The notes: generated by a model from the sequence alone, not told the origin. Shown: positions 31,301 to 44,200, counted from the first letter of the stretch. The stretch: DNA of 64,000 nt from Manduca sexta (GCF_014839805.1 NC_051126.1:11664609-11728608); one strand, 5' to 3'. A program made the numbers and translations.

Positions 31301-34055
31301 ATGTTTTCCTTCACCGTTAAAGCGAACGATAAATTCACAAAGAATACACACATGAATCCCTTGGGATTTGAACCTGCGGACATTCGTCTAGGCAGTCTGT
31401 TCCACACCCACCTAGGCTATCGCCGCTGTTTATTTTACTATTTATATTTTATTAAACACTAGATGTTTCCCGGTGCACCCGAGTGAAAAGCTACAAAGTT
31501 CCTACATTTCTGGAGCTGATCATAACGCCATTTGCACAACGTCAGCGTCATTTACTTAAAAAATCGGTTGTAAAATTCAAATATAATATGACCAAATTAC
31601 GGGGATAAAAAATGGCCTATGTGCTAATCCAGGACATCATATATGCGTATACCATATTTCATCCAAATCCGTTTAGCTGTTTTCTATATACTTCTAATAA
31701 AAATCCAAACATTTTCTCAAACTAGTACTTATTATATTATTATAAAGAGAGTTAGATATACGGATAGGATTTACGTCGTATAAATAGGGGACCGGCCTGT
31801 GTTCGATTTTGTACATTATTCTATATGTAATGATTGATAATACGATAAAGAAACCCTCCTGCGAAAACTGCATTAAAATTGGTTAAAAAATGATCCAGTA
31901 ATTCATATTTCAAATATTACTATGTGCCGAAGTGGGCGCGAAGTAGGGATATCGCTTCATCTCTATCTTTCGCACGCGTCGCAATGCCCGATGACGTCAC
32001 ACGTGGGTATTGCGCCTCTTTTCTGTTTCTTGTTACTTACCCCTTCTACCGAAATTAAAAGACTTATAACTTGTTGATTTTTTACCGGATTTAAATAATT
32101 CTTTCTGTGTTATAATTTATATAACGTAAATATTTGATAATAATAAAGAACAAAAATGAGTCCGGTCCCCTATTGTATCCCAGAAACAATAAAATCCGGT
32201 AAAAAATAAAACATCGTTATATTTTGATATTTGGTAGAAGGGGTCAGTGCAAAAAAAAAAAGAAAAGGATCTTAATACTGGCTCGTGATGTCATTGGGAA
32301 TTATGATGCGCGAAAAAAAGAGATAGCATTACGCCCTACTTGTGCACTAATTTATTTGAAACATCAATTACTGCCTCATTTCTTAACCAATTTTAATGCC
32401 TTTTTCAAACAAGGGCTTCTTTTTCGTACTATTTGATGTTACATATGAAGCACAAAATCAAACATAGACAACTACCCTATTATAGATGGCTTATCTACCA
32501 GGTTTAAATGCAAGTCCTTGGATACAAATCTGCGAACCATCCATATGTACCCAGATCTTTATGGATGTTTATGGGGCGGGCGAATTTACGCGAGCATATT
32601 TAATTTGGATTGCTCATTAAAGCATTAGCGAGTACCATATTTCAGCAATCTTCTATGAAAACTAGTCTAGATTTTTGGATTTTTATAAGAAGTAAACGAA
32701 AAATCATATGCTAATAAATTTTGCAGACAAATAGACCAAATTTGAATTATAATTACACTTTACTTTGTATACTAGAAATAGTCTTCCACGTGGACGAAGC
32801 CATGAGTAATATATAGTTTAATATTAATGTCAATTCTTACCACGCCAAGACTAAACGAAATATCTTACCATCCCACGAATTTGTATGAATATACGATCCA
32901 AATTAGTCACAAGTTGTAAGACAGAATGACTCACTACCTTTGCACGAGCGTTCGCGACACTAAATCTTATTTATATAAGCAACTATGTAGGCAAATATAT
33001 TTGCGTAATATATAATTTATTCGTATTAGTCATTATTACGAAATATGCTCAGACATGAATCAGGAATGTCGTTAGATTTTTACTTGTGAAAAATGGTAGT
33101 GCAAGAGTAAACAATACGGTATATTATAAAAGCGGATTTTGTGTTTGACTGATGAGACAGAGAGAGCAAATTATGTATGTAATCGTAAAACATTTTATAC
33201 TTAGCCATATAATATATTGTCTTATAAATGTTATGGCCGTGGAAGCTTCTATATTCGATTTAACAAGGCCAAGCAACAAAAAATATGTTGGTCTACTTGA
33301 AATCTAATCTTTTTAGTACCCAAAGCATTATGAGCTTTAAAGGGAGTCTTAAATATTTACTTAACATAAAAATAATGATTTTGGATATTAATTACTAACA
33401 CTTTTGTTGAAGTTCCATGTTGGATGTGTGTATTCGTAAAAGTAACGCCAGATGAATGGGAAGAGTAGATTTTCTTACATTTACCAAACCTATCTATTGC
33501 CTCCATTTTCAATAATCGATCCCAATCGCTTTTATCGATCTATCTCAAAAATGGACCAATCAGAACAAAGTTTTTTTTGACATGCTTACAAATGAGTTAA
33601 TTTGAATGGTTCATTAACGGAATCGGTTTGAAATTGGGATCGTTTGTTTATTTATTTATTGGATAAGGATTTCTAACGGAGTTTACAATCATTCTTATAA
33701 TACACATATTTATAGCTATAATCACTTACGTAATTGTAACTCTGGTCATAAGCAATCACAAAATATATCAAACCATTATCATTTTTTATAGAATAACAAT
33801 TAATAACTCTTTCCAGGTGAATCCCGAGCTACGGTAATACGTGCGACAACGGACTCCCCACTATCCCCTGTGGGAGCCGGGAATGGGTCTTCCAGCTCGA
33901 GTAACGACGTGTGGGCGCCGCGGAACGTTCTGGACGCGCTCATAGGGGCGCCGCGACCGCCGCGACGACCAGACTTCGCTGGAAGGATGGCGGCCGGCAA
34001 TAGAATTGCGACTTTGTACCCACATTTACAGCAGGATGTTGAAGCTCAGCATTAG
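19111..34055 (+). CDS. asun: Integrator complex subunit 13 (Asunder homologue), complete
   Basis: Subunit of the Integrator complex, which cleaves snRNA and other nascent RNAs; in Drosophila Asunder also acts in dynein recruitment to the nuclear envelope in spermatocytes. Exons: 19111-19335, 20358-20432, 20961-21106, 24977-25132, 26115-26205, 26777-26905, 27398-27508, 28100-28260, 29612-29752, 30004-30154, 30501-30643, 30947-31095 and 33817-34055. All introns are GT-AG and the phases agree; the total is 1917 nt, 638 aa plus stop. Family landmarks: [12 protein letters not shown] near the N-terminus (VWA-like fold), [62 protein letters not shown], and near the C-terminus [16 protein letters not shown]. 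It is slightly shorter than fly Asunder (about 690 aa). The start has A at -3. The acceptor of exon 12 lacks a clear pyrimidine tract, so that boundary is the least certain. Confidence 0.96.
19336..20357. other. INTS13 intron 1
   Basis: AT-rich, no repeat family recognised, no coding signal in either strand. Confidence 0.6.
20358..26205 (+). CDS. asun: INTS13 exons 2-5 (20358-20432, 20961-21106, 24977-25132, 26115-26205)
   Basis: Four short exons that do not stand out as open frames. Exon 2 encodes [16 protein letters not shown] and exon 3 [17 protein letters not shown] then [10 protein letters not shown]. Exon 4 encodes [18 protein letters not shown] followed by a Pro/Thr-rich stretch. Exon 5 encodes [17 protein letters not shown]. 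Each matches consecutive parts of Asunder, and the phases (0, 2, 2, 0) fit. Intron 3 (21107-24976) is the longest here at 3.9 kb and holds two Helitrons plus other repeats. Confidence 0.92.
21355..21530 (+). mobile_element. Retroposon 3' end (INTS13 intron 3)
   Basis: Same family as 5457-5645: GGCATAATTTTGTCGATTGG, CTTACCATCAGGTGCAGTGG, and similar upstream sequence. Confidence 0.65.
21725..22602 (+). mobile_element. Non-autonomous Helitron with 4 internal tandem units
   Basis: Starts TCTATACTATTATATAAAG followed by a GTTT run and ends GGGCGGAGCCGCGGGC-AAAAG-CTAG before a T. The TC start, a GC-rich near-palindrome close to the end and CTAG|T fit Helitrons. Inside are four ~122-bp units (starting near 21778, 21901, 22023 and 22146), each with CTCAGGAACTACC and CCCAATAGGAGCGGA. 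No Rep/helicase gene is present. Confidence 0.88.
22738..23741 (+). mobile_element. Non-autonomous Helitron with 5 internal tandem units
   Basis: Same start as the copy at 21725 and preceded by A. The GTTT run is longer and five ~122-bp units follow (near 22798, 22921, 23044, 23167 and 23290). The 3' end is mutated: after GGGCGGAGCCGCGGGC the expected AAAAGCTAG is missing. Confidence 0.86.
23958..24131 (+). mobile_element. Short diverged Helitron
   Basis: Begins TCTATAATAAGATTATAAA and ends GGCGGAGCCGCGGGC-AAAAG-CTAG before T. About 174 bp, no tandem units. Confidence 0.75.
24445..24520 (-). mobile_element. Helitron 3'-end fragment, inverted
   Basis: CTTTTGCTTGCGGCTTCGCT and GATAAAAAGTCCCGCT resemble the inverted Helitron end at 27207. 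Confidence 0.5.
24610..24839. mobile_element. TTAA-flanked MITE, internally deleted
   Basis: Bounded by TTAA on both sides, with ends GGCGATACCTCAAGGTCC and its complement. The left arm of about 175 bp is nearly identical to that of 50341-50704, but most of the right arm is missing. Confidence 0.85.
25198..25550 (-). mobile_element. tRNA-derived SINE with 11-bp target duplication
   Basis: On the minus strand it starts near GACTGCCTCGGTGGCGTAGT and carries the B box GGTTCGAATCCCGGG. It is flanked by the exact duplication AACTCTTTATT (25187-25197 and 25551-25561). It lies in INTS13 intron 4, opposite to the gene. Confidence 0.88.
26370..26590. repeat. Dispersed repeat, unknown family
   Basis: Shares ACTCGAAACCC and AAGTGACCATGCTG with 40135-40320 and partly with 2030-2115. 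No terminal structure recognised. Confidence 0.5.
27207..27355 (-). mobile_element. Helitron-type 3' fragment (INTS13 intron 6)
   Basis: Begins with the inverted end CTAGCTTTTGCTCGTAGCTA and contains AAAATCCGTCC. It stops just before exon 7 at 27398. Confidence 0.6.
27820..27912 (+). mobile_element. LINE 3' tail fragment
   Basis: GGGAGGCCTATGTTCAGCTG and AATGATAATGAT: a 3' end related to the tails at 2455-2640 and 12611-12680. Confidence 0.6.
28321..28450 (+). mobile_element. Truncated Helitron (second type) interrupted by another Helitron
   Basis: Starts TCACTACATA and shares CCCTATGTGTGCTTAAATC with 62124-62419 and 47644-47835. It ends abruptly where the next Helitron (28451-29085) begins. 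Confidence 0.7.
28451..29085 (-). mobile_element. Non-autonomous Helitron with 2 internal tandem units, inverted
   Basis: Inverted copy of the family at 21725, from CTAG at its 3' end to the TCTATAC start. Flanking bases are A and T as expected for an A|T target. Only two ~122-bp units are present. It lies in INTS13 intron 8. Confidence 0.88.
29753..29779 (+). promoter_or_regulatory. G-rich tract right after INTS13 exon 9 donor
   Basis: The intron begins GTAGGGAGGGATGG and continues with a run of about 13 G. Three or more G-runs with short gaps on the RNA-like strand could form a G-quadruplex at the 5' splice site. Function is inferred. Confidence 0.4.
31121..31432 (-). mobile_element. Full-length tRNA-derived SINE with 12-bp target duplication
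   Basis: Inverted SINE in INTS13 intron 12, from the AAT-rich tail through CCCACTGCTGAGCACGGG to the tRNA-like head (GATTTGAACCTGCGGAC; CCTAGGCTATCGCCGC). It is flanked by the exact duplication TTTTACTATTTA (31109-31120 and 31433-31444). Confidence 0.92.
31460..31735 (-). mobile_element. Helitron-type fragment (INTS13 intron 12)
   Basis: CTAGATGTTTCCCGGTGCAC at one end and TGGCCTATGTGCTAATCCAG inside; related to 10290-10560. Confidence 0.55.
31736..33816. other. Rest of INTS13 intron 12
   Basis: Mostly AT-rich sequence without coding signal. It contains a MITE-like copy at 33503-33650. Confidence 0.55.
33503..33650. mobile_element. MITE-like repeat with GATCCCAAT ends
   Basis: Inverted ends (AATAATCGATCCCAAT at left; ATTGGGATCGTTT at right) and interior TTTTGACATGCTTACAAATG, shared with 60807-60964 and 1082-1174. 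Confidence 0.65.
33817..34055 (+). CDS. asun: INTS13 last exon, C-terminal tail
   Basis: Residues 560-638. A Ser/Gly-rich linker is followed by [13 protein letters not shown], a basic-proline patch, and [16 protein letters not shown]. The end of INTS13 is the part known to contact the cleavage module (INTS4/9/11) in other animals. Stop TAG is at 34053-34055. It is reached through a 2.7-kb intron 12 that contains a full SINE. Confidence 0.95.
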
Positions 34056-35126
34056 TTGGAAAATTGTATAAGATGTATAGCTTGATCAGGAAAATAAACT
34101 TGCTTTGAGGACGGCAATTTTGCTTTTTCGTTTTAAAGTTAATATGTCAGTACGAGAAAGTTCCCTATTTTACCACAGCATGGCGAGGCGTGTTTTCCTT
34201 GTTAGGCTATAAATAGTAGGGAACAGCACTCTGTTAGAAGAGTATTTTATAAAATGATTGTCATTTTGAGCAAAAATATTAGCTTCATGGATTTACAATG
34301 ATCTAGATATTTTGTAAATTAAGTAATATTTTTTATACTGAAACACAGCAATTTATAATTGTTCTTTTTCAATATGAATGCAAGTTATTTTTATCTCTAA
34401 ACTGACGACTTCATTACACTGTGTACATTGCACTTTATAAAAAAAGAACACTTATAAATCAGTGTAAGTTGCTGCGAATATTGTATATAAGAAATAAACG
34501 ATAGAAAACATACAAAGTGGTTTGACTGGGGTTTGGTAATTAAAAATGCGACATTATAAAATTAATATTTTATATTTGTTCAATAAAAACTACATGTGGG
34601 CCCGTGTCCCGGCGCCCGGGTAACACGACCTTTGTATTATCTTGTTGCATATAAACTCTGCGGGCAGACTGTGTCATAAGGCAATGGTGTGAGTGTCAAG
34701 GCATCTGCGGCGGTGCGGCTGCGTCCCCGTCCTCCCCGCGCCGGGGGAGGCAGGGGGCGCAGTCCCGCCGCCCTCCGGATGTCACAGCGGCGGCCCCCGC
34801 CATCCCTCGCCGCCGACTAATTACAATTACTGGAATGTCACGCGGGATGCGAACTTTCAAACGTCAAATCATGAACGAAACGTAACCTCCTACACTCGCG
34901 TATGTATTGTACAATCTCATACTCCCAGTAGGGCCGGCATCGCCGACCGCGTCCGTACATTAATCAATTATCAATTAATACCCTATAAAACTTACAAAAC
35001 CGACCGGTATTTAAACTTAACGCTAAGTTAAAATTAAACGGAATTGAAAAATAAATTACCTAGGTACAATATTTAAGTCTAACAAGCTATTTATAGGCGC
35101 ACGAGGGCTTGGTGGGAGTGCGCGTG
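34056..35126. other. Space between two convergent genes
   Basis: About 1.07 kb between the stop codons of INTS13 (plus) and the unnamed gene (minus), presumably made of both 3' UTRs. An AT-rich left half contains the INTS13 poly(A) signals. A GC-rich patch at 34600-34820 has runs of CCG/GGC, unlike the rest. I see no convincing AATAAA on the minus strand here. An open frame at 34693-35031 (plus) has no recognisable domain and I do not call it a gene. Confidence 0.6.
34093..34098 (+). terminator. Candidate poly(A) signal of INTS13
   Basis: AATAAA 38 bases after the stop codon. Two more copies lie at 34493-34498 and 34582-34587, so alternative 3' ends are possible. Which is used cannot be told from sequence. 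Confidence 0.45.
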
Positions 35127-35232
35127 TCAGTGAGTGGCTTTCCGGAGCTTCTTAGCGATGGCCGGCAGCGGCGCCGCGTCCGTCGCGTCGCCCAGCGAGT
35201 TCTCCTCCGCCGAACTCGCCTCTTCTAATTGT
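35127..35232 (-). CDS. Unnamed HhH-like gene, last exon
   Basis: Encodes QLEEASSAEENSLGDATDAA then PLPAIAKKLRKATH and TGA. The composition is GC-rich, like the adjoining exon 5. The exon is entered from a split Arg codon (AG|A). Confidence 0.85.
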
Positions 35233-38200
35233 CTGAAACAAATAAACAGGCATTCTAATGTTGCTATTTATAAATACATACTGAATATAGCCACGAAGCT
35301 CCGTTTAAGACTTCAAGACACTAAGCTCATTTTGCGTAGATCGGAACGTCAATAGCTTCGGATGACCAACACCTCAGCACTGACCACGAAGGCTGCAGTC
35401 CTCGAAACATCGGGTGAAAATAATAATATAAAAATCCACGATTAGATTTGTAAAATACTTTTATTTCAAAGCTCCATTTGTTTTCCAAATAATAAATAGA
35501 TTGATATCGATTTTACATATATCGACAAACGTAAACAACTCATTATCTACATATTTTTGATCGCTATTTCAATGTTTGGGACTTGCACGCAGATAAGAAT
35601 TAATAAACAACAATATTGCAAGTAATCATCAGCGCTCATAAAAATGAAAAAGTACTAAAAGAATTAAAATTTGCTATATTTTTTAAATCTTATATTTTAT
35701 GAAGTCTATCCGTACCTTTTGGCGCGCGGCGTGCTGAAGGCGGAGTCTGAGTTGTCGGAGGGTGAGGCTGGTGTGGCGGGAGTGGCGGGGGTGGATGGCG
35801 ACGCAGGCTTCGCGTCCAGAGAGTCCTCCGTACACGACGTCGTCGTGTCCTCGTTCACTGAGTCGGCTCCTAATTTACCTGCAAACAAAGTATAATACAT
35901 TGTAATTAACACAATAGCCAATCCTTAAACGTCGGGGTATCTCGAGTCTCAAGATCTGAGCCTTTTCCATTTTTAAGGACTTGTCACGATGTAATGTTTG
36001 TATACTTAATTAAATTGTTAGTGAAAGAATGATTAACATCAAACACAACTATACAGTGAACTAACATCACAAATATTTTTAATACCTATTATAAAATGTA
36101 CCAAAGCGAATTTTTGCTTTCTGTGAACCAGAAACATTTGCACCCAGGTCAAAACAACATTTAAATCAGACAAGCATTAGGCGGTGCCGGAACCGAATCC
36201 GCGGTCTCGCGTTTCACGGCCGTCACCTCGTCCGCTGCACCACAGAATTTTAATGGCTTAATGCTAACTCCAGACCGCTATATCCGGTTTCAAACATACC
36301 GGCATAATTGTCTCGACTAGAGAGAGACAATCATCTCTCGTCAGTCGACACTATCACTCACTCCACTTACCACCAGGTGCAGTGGGGCTACCCTGTCGTG
36401 ACGCAATAAAAAAAAAAAAAAAAAAAAAAAACTTAGAAAAACTTCTTAATTATCTTACCGTTGCCGTTCGTGGAGGGTGGTTCTAAATTACTCTCGTCAC
36501 TGGGAAGGGGCGAGCCGCCGTTTGTGGGGGGCCTTTGCGTGGGTTCCTTGCCTAGTAGCTCTGGTTGTAAGTCTGAGACGATGTTGTGTGTCCATAGTGC
36601 GAGTTCGACCATGTGTGGGGACCATTTTTTGCCACAGCCGTTTTGTTCCTGCGAAAAAATTTAAACTTTAGTGATAAATGATTGGCTATGAGTTTGTAAT
36701 TGTAAAGCCTATATGATCGCATTGTACGCTCTTCCACTTGCGTAGGCACCTCGACTCACTGCTTTCGTGCTAACGTATACGCAAGACAACCTAATTACAG
36801 GGTATTGATACTTAAAATACCCTAACGAAAGATAATTTTCATGCAGCGTAAAACCTCATTTAAACGGAGCAATTATTACTAGCAATAATCTTCTTTTGAA
36901 TATATCTCTGTTTTGTTTAAAGAAATCCCGACCTAAGATTTATACCAGTTGGTACCATTCCTACAATCATACCATCGTAAGGTGTATACACCGCATCAGT
37001 AAATTCTTGCTCAATATAATGCAAGAACTTGCTAGTGTAAACTTAGCTTTAGACTAACATAAGCTGACATTTTATTTGCTATTATTTTACTAGCAGGTTG
37101 TCAATTGTTTTAATCTGACGTCGCCTTCTAATATTCTATATTCTTGACAAGGTTTGGTAGACAAAAAACCATTTGACGTCAAACATTGCACAAATGTCAA
37201 AACATGTATATACATTTGACATATCTACCGTAGATAACCGGCACTGCAACCGGCCAATCCGGGTTACGATAGGACGGGTGGCAAACGAGTTGTATTTTAT
37301 TCTTATTGCCTTAAGGATGAAAATTGATCCAAAACTATAATATACGCTAACATTTTTTATTTTGACAATAGAATTTGGAATCGAAAAATCAAGTTTAACG
37401 CAATTCTATAAGCAATAAAAGGAATAAAGCAATTATGACGGCAATTTCAATATTTCGTGTGTAAGGTGACTGCAGTCTATTTATCTAAGCATTTTTCTGT
37501 TATGATGACTTATTCGGTGACTTTCCTGGTGGCAGAATATATGTATTCGCATGGACATCGACCGCCGTACATATGATGTTAAAGCCCGCCATAGTGGCCC
37601 ACGTAAATATAACATGTTCCAAGGACAGCCTCTATATGTCCCATTCAAACAGGTCGACATGATTGCGTCGACTGACGAGGGATAATGATCTCTCGTGAGT
37701 CGACACTCTACCTGGACCCTATACTATACTTTATCATCAAGTACAGGGGTGTTACTTCGCCGACACGATATTCAAAAAATCAGAATAGTCCACATCTTGG
37801 GACCCTCAAAACCGGACGTGTTAGTGCTTTACTCAATTACTTTTTCAATACGATTGATGCTCCACTCCAAATGGTATTATCGTAATGTTATATAGCCTAA
37901 AACCTTCTCCGATAAATGGGCTATTCATCACTAAAAGAATTTGCATTTCCAACCAGTAGTTCCTGAGATTAGCACGTCCAAACAAACAAACTCTTCATCC
38001 TTACATAACATTATAGATTAACATCAACATACCTTATTTAATCTATCACAGACGTTCTTAATATGGTTTACAAAATTGAGGTATTCTCTGGCAGTGTAGT
38101 CGCTTCCTTCCATCTCTGGAATGGCTTGTAGGCACTCGTCGGCCATGAAGGGGGCTATCTCCGGGCTGGCGGCCGCGAGGAGTGCGGACGCTGTTGCTGT

Positions 38201-41200
38201 ACCGACACCCTTCAGGTTACTCAACGCGGTCATCGCTGATTCTATGTTGGGCAGTTTGCGGAACGCTTTCTTTGTCTCTTGCATTACAGCTCTGGGTGTG
38301 TTCACTTTTATAAGGTACGATAGTTGGGGGTAGAATCTGCCTCTCTGTAAATGGAAAAGATATTGTTTAGTGTGAGATTTAAGTCATGTTATCATATTAG
38401 AAATGGTATTTGGGATGTCGACTGTGAGGTCCTAGATTCGGATCGTGGGTCAGGTACAATCAGTAAGTCTTTTATGACTTGACTGACACTGGATCTCTCA
38501 GACAATGGAAAAACTAACCAAAATACTCTAACTCATTTGAAAAGATGTTCAGAAAATCCCATATTAATGTGGAATCAGTGCCGGTAACGTTTGTAAGCAA
38601 GATTGAGCAGTAATTGAAATACTTGATATATGTATTATAATTATTAACTACTTCCTAATAATTTAATTTGTTATTTGTATTTCAAATCTCTGACTCTGGG
38701 GTATTTTGTAATGAATGTTTAAATATTATGCCTTCAAAATACATTTGAATCTCACTGAATTTTAATTGGAATGAGAGCTGCAGTTGTGCCTGGTTATGGG
38801 AGAGTTAGAAGGCGCTAGCTTAGCCAAATACGTACTATATAATAAATTACCGTAGCCAAAACGCCTTGCTATAATCGTTAACGCCAATATAAAATAAAAA
38901 ATGTGAAAGAATGATCCAAGCAACACACCTATGGTTAGGATGTCATTCCCATCAGTAAGGTGAAATTTTGCGAAATGTAACCCGACACAACATATACTAA
39001 TGCATAAATGCGGTTTACAAGTCGTTCTAATGATAATTAGATGCTTTTTAAAGTTTTATTATATCTAGTAGTTACACTGGCTACAATGTTCTTCAAACCG
39101 GAACACAACAGTGACTACACACTGCTGCTTGGCGGCAGAAATGGACATTACGGTGGTACCTACCCAGGCGGACTCTCATATATAAATTCTATATAAAGGA
39201 AGCCGGCAAAAATCAGGTTACACAAGCTTCGTCATTGATTCCCATACATATTTTTGTTTTATCAGCGTAAACTATTGTAGAAAGACATCTTGGCTACGGC
39301 TACTGGTTTCCCGAGCTTTATTAACTTTACTGTGAAGTTACAGATATTAAATTACAAAGTTTCTACAATTTAGTTTTACTTGTAATTATTACAAAGTATT
39401 AGGTAAGTGCTAACCACGTGAAATATAACTTTATGTATGCGTTATTTACGACCATAGTTACATGTATATAATATAATCTTTAATATATCGTTTTACTGTA
39501 AATTTTCAAAGTAAGTACCAAGAACACTTCACGGGATTATTTTATTTTATTTAAACAAATATAGGAAACGAATCGTCGGCTACATTAATAAACTCGTAAC
39601 ACCGTTTTTAAACAAATTAAAGTTTTTAATGTAAGTATACAATAAAATACTATCTAAAACATTTTTTTTAAACAAAGCTTTTAATTTGATTATTACACCA
39701 ATTCACCCGTATATCAACGTCGATATTACAAAGTATGCTATCATATAAATATTTTTTTATTATTTATTTGTTTTCGTTTATTGTCAAATTTATTTTGATG
39801 GAGAAATGAACTTTAATTTAGTCGATTAAATGTCAAATTCTGTTTATTTGACGAATGTACAATCAGTGAAGAGTCGTCTTTCTGCCAATCAAAATGCGTG
39901 TAATTATATAATACTTACAGCTTGTTTCCATTTCATGAGTTGCACAAGCTCTTCGTGTACCATATGCGCATCTTTACCCCGCGATTTGATTGTCTTTGGC
40001 AGTTCATTTTGATACCTGTAAAGAAGAAAAAATGCACTAAGTATTTTCTTTTTTTTTTCAATGTAAAAACACTGGATCTGTTTGAATTCCAGCCAGTGTC
40101 AGATATGAAAATAAATATACTATTTTTTTTAACATGTCTTACGTTTGGTAGCCTGACAAGGCTCGGGTTATACAAACATACCGGACTTGGGTGAATGCTT
40201 TAGGCACTCGCAACCCTTGAAAATTAAGCGACCATGCTGAGGCCAACCCACTAACGGGTTACAAACCTCGGCTCAGGTCATTGGGAGAGGATGAAACATC
40301 AACGATTAGGGGCAACATGTAAATACAAGTCTATTTGTATGGGCAATGCTGGCAATATCCAATAGCCATATCACGATGATTTACTGTATTGTGAAAGCTA
40401 GTTTTTGTATAAATATAATGTCGAATAATAGGCATATCTCTCGATGGTCGCCAGACTAAGGTTTCAGTGCTCGTCATTAGAGATGCTCTAAGAATCGTTC
40501 TAGTTGTGACATTAGTTACATTTAAACTGCATGCTTTAAATGTATTAGCCGACAAGCAACTTGAGCACACCAACGTGGTGGCGGATTTGTTTTCGTACGA
40601 TGGTGAAGATACACTTGCGTTGAAACTTTAAAAAATTATATTTCGGTTTTATAAAAAATATTTATGATAGGAAAATAGATTATATTCTTTCGTTAATAAT
40701 CCATTTTGCATAGTATAATGAACATGAAATAGTAGTGTGTACTTGTATGAACACAAATGCTGTTTTCGACGAACATAAAGTTGATAGCTTTATCACATGT
40801 GCCACATCTGGCATTACAACTACAGTTGTTTCTTAAATCGAGCGAGTTTGTTTTAGAATAATATTGTTGTAATATCTACGGCGCAGTCTTAATAATTACT
40901 TGGCTGTATAACGTAGGATAATTTGAAAATATTTTTTTTTACAAAACATACAAGAAAAAAAATGTTTTTAAATCTTTCGCAGAAGTGTCTGCAAAACGGA
41001 CGGTTTTTTTATTATCCCATTGTCCAATTAATATAAGTTTTTTATTCACGTATATTCACCATTATAAAAAAAATATTAAACACGCTTTTAAAAAATTGTA
41101 TACCAAACTCCAAAGTATAGAAGATCATAAAGCCTACAACTTACATATTATAATATAAAAATATAACAATTCCTACAATATGTTAATTACATACCACGAT

Positions 41201-44200
41201 TCGTATATTATTTTAATTATTCATAAATACATTTAAATACAATTATTTTGTAGAAAATACAATACAGTAAAGAGTAGATTTTAAAGAAAATTAATTTGTA
41301 ATTACCTTACATAGTTTAAAATGGTCCTGGGCAAGTACAAACATATAGATAAGTATGTATACTATAAATAGCATATCTAACTTAAAAATGTAGTCACCAA
41401 ATAGAAAAATAATTTATTAACATTAAATATCGATTAAAAGAAACTCAAATGCGCGTGTTGTTTTCCTTCAACGCATGTCATGCAGCAGGATGCAAGATGT
41501 AAACAGGATAACTAAGTTTTTTGTTATTCGTAATTACGTTTATTTTCAGTGCTACATAACAAACTTAAAACTGTTACGAGAATGATAGATCCGCTACATA
41601 TTAATACGTGACAAAATTGCACACTTGGCTTCATGTTTTATATTTCTTGACCTGACTAAAAATGTAAACAAACTTTTTATTGCCAGTACTTATTATTTTA
41701 AACCTTTTATTTGGGTTATAAAACTTATAAAGAACATTCTATTTATTTTTTGACGATTTCGCATTTTTTTATTTATAAGGTACTACTTACTTATACTTGG
41801 TCAGTAATCTCTACAAGTAAGAAGGGAGTAATGAGATTCCTATATTTTTAAATATGATTAAGATATAAATATAGGTATAATAAATAATAGAATATTAACC
41901 TTGAACCTTTATGTTAATAATGAATAGGGTCTTGATGGGTTCGTTTTAAAATAAATAACAAGTGATCATATTTCAAACGCTTCTAGAAACGCGTATTTGT
42001 AAGATAGCAAATTAAGATTTCGTGAAAGAATTTTTTATTGCAGTTTGAAACAACCCGCATTAAGTCTTATAAAGACAAGTTAACCAGCTTAGAACACACG
42101 CAACTTCTATTTACGCGACGGACTACTAGACTTATTTATGTACTAACTGTGTAAATATTGTAGTCGACGTTAGAGGTACTCTTCAACGGCTACTCCATTA
42201 ATGGATTAAAGTTTATTATGACGCACGACTTTTAAATTTGGAACAATTTAACATTTCGAATATTTACAAATAAAACAACAATTTAACATCACTTACATAC
42301 CCATTACTTTATAAATCCCCATCCGTACACTAAAAAATAATTTAACAGAAATATATGTGTATACTTATTACATAATAATGGAAATAAATTTATGTTATCC
42401 ATTAAGTTTTTAATTTTATGGAATCAAACATTTTCTTTGTTCATGATTTACAAGTCAAACTATCTCAAAAACTTTTTTTTTAAATAGCATGTTGAGCAAA
42501 CAACATAGCTACAAATGCTATCAATGACCATATTGTAAAGCAGTAACGAAAATTATAACGAATATTCAGTTGTATGATGTATTTTAATGTGTCAAGTGGT
42601 TATTTGGCGTAAATGAATATATATACCGATATATTTTGTATCAGCGTGTTTTAAAATTACAAAGTTTTTACGTGATGATTTCTATATCTTTTATAAGCAA
42701 CTTGTTTATGTGGGTGGCCAACATATCGTTCTTTATAATCCCATTTGCGAATGGGTCCTCACAAACTTGTGCTATTCATGGTCTTGCTTCATGTCTTAAC
42801 TACGAAAACATAAAATAAATGGCCATTGAGTTCACAATATTTATGTACAAAATGATTATGACGGCTTCTTTAGATTATGCGCTATTTCAGAAATATTGCT
42901 GTGTTATTGTTGGTATTAAAAAACGGGGTTCAAAGGAAAATATCTTTTTTCTCTTACTCATGGAGTTATTGTAATGACCATTACGGATTATACTTAATTG
43001 CGGAAAAAACAACATTTGAGTGAAGTACTTAATAATAAAAAAAATGATGGTGAAATATAAATTGTACCAGTATTAAGTAACTTAATTGCAACATCAAACA
43101 TATTTTATAGATGAAGGCAAACGCTTTTAAATAAAATAAACATAATAAAAAAAAAATGTATTTTACTTAGGTGTTCAAAATGTGTATTTTTTTGTTTTGT
43201 TGCGTATAGTGGCTTCAAAAGAATAAGTTTACCCTAGCGTATATATAGACAAGAGATTATTCACACAAAAATATTTTTATTTACTTCTGTACGCACTCCG
43301 ATTTGCAAGGGACCTATCGAGGTTATGTATAAATACCTAATAATTATACTCTTTTTATTACATGGATTATACTTGTTAAAGGTACAAATAAATGACTATT
43401 AGCGTGTATTAGTTATAGTGGATGATTAAATTAAGTTTATATTAAAAAAACTCGTTCTTGTATGAGATGAGTCATTGGTCGTAATATAGATCATAATTAT
43501 AAATTTTAACGACTCAAAATAAATGTAAGTACAAAAAGCGAGTATTAAAATATAATGCCAGTCACAGTTCGCCTCAAACGAAGCCAAAATAATAAATAAC
43601 TTGCTATAAAGTGGAACTCAAAAGGCAAGTCACCATTTTGAACGGATGTGAGTTGTACTTAACAAAGCATTATTGCTGGGCTCGTTAGAAATACAACATG
43701 ATGGCGTACACGTTATCAAGCACATTATTTATTTAAAGAACCAAAGGTATTAGCGAGCGACGCTCCTAAACATGGACATAAACGAATAAAAACGAGTCAT
43801 GATACGTAAAGGACAGCCACCATTTTATAACGCCTGAGCGCGCCGATATTTTCCCCCACACTGGCTTCAGGAAAAACGATCGTGTCAATTTGACATCGAT
43901 CCCACGTGACGCAGTGGTTTTAATGAGCCGTCCGCGGACTAGAGATGCAGTCCGCGAGGGAGGTAGCTATCAAATCAGTTTGCACGGATACACACACAAT
44001 ACAAGTTCATTGACACGCCACGGCCGCATTTTCTCCTTTCAAAGGCGTTCGTACTCACCAATTGTCCAATTTTATGAGCTCCTCTGGTTTCTTTGTCTTC
44101 TGTTCAGCTTTCAATTTAATTGCCTGTGGATATAACTTCAAAACACTATCGAATTCTTTTGCATTTGCCTCCAGAAAGAAAGTAGACGTGTCTTTCGCGG

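Noticed and set aside
34693..35031. 112-codon open frame (plus) in the convergent intergenic space
   Set aside because: No recognisable domain, lies in presumptive 3' UTR, and its length is explained by local GC richness.
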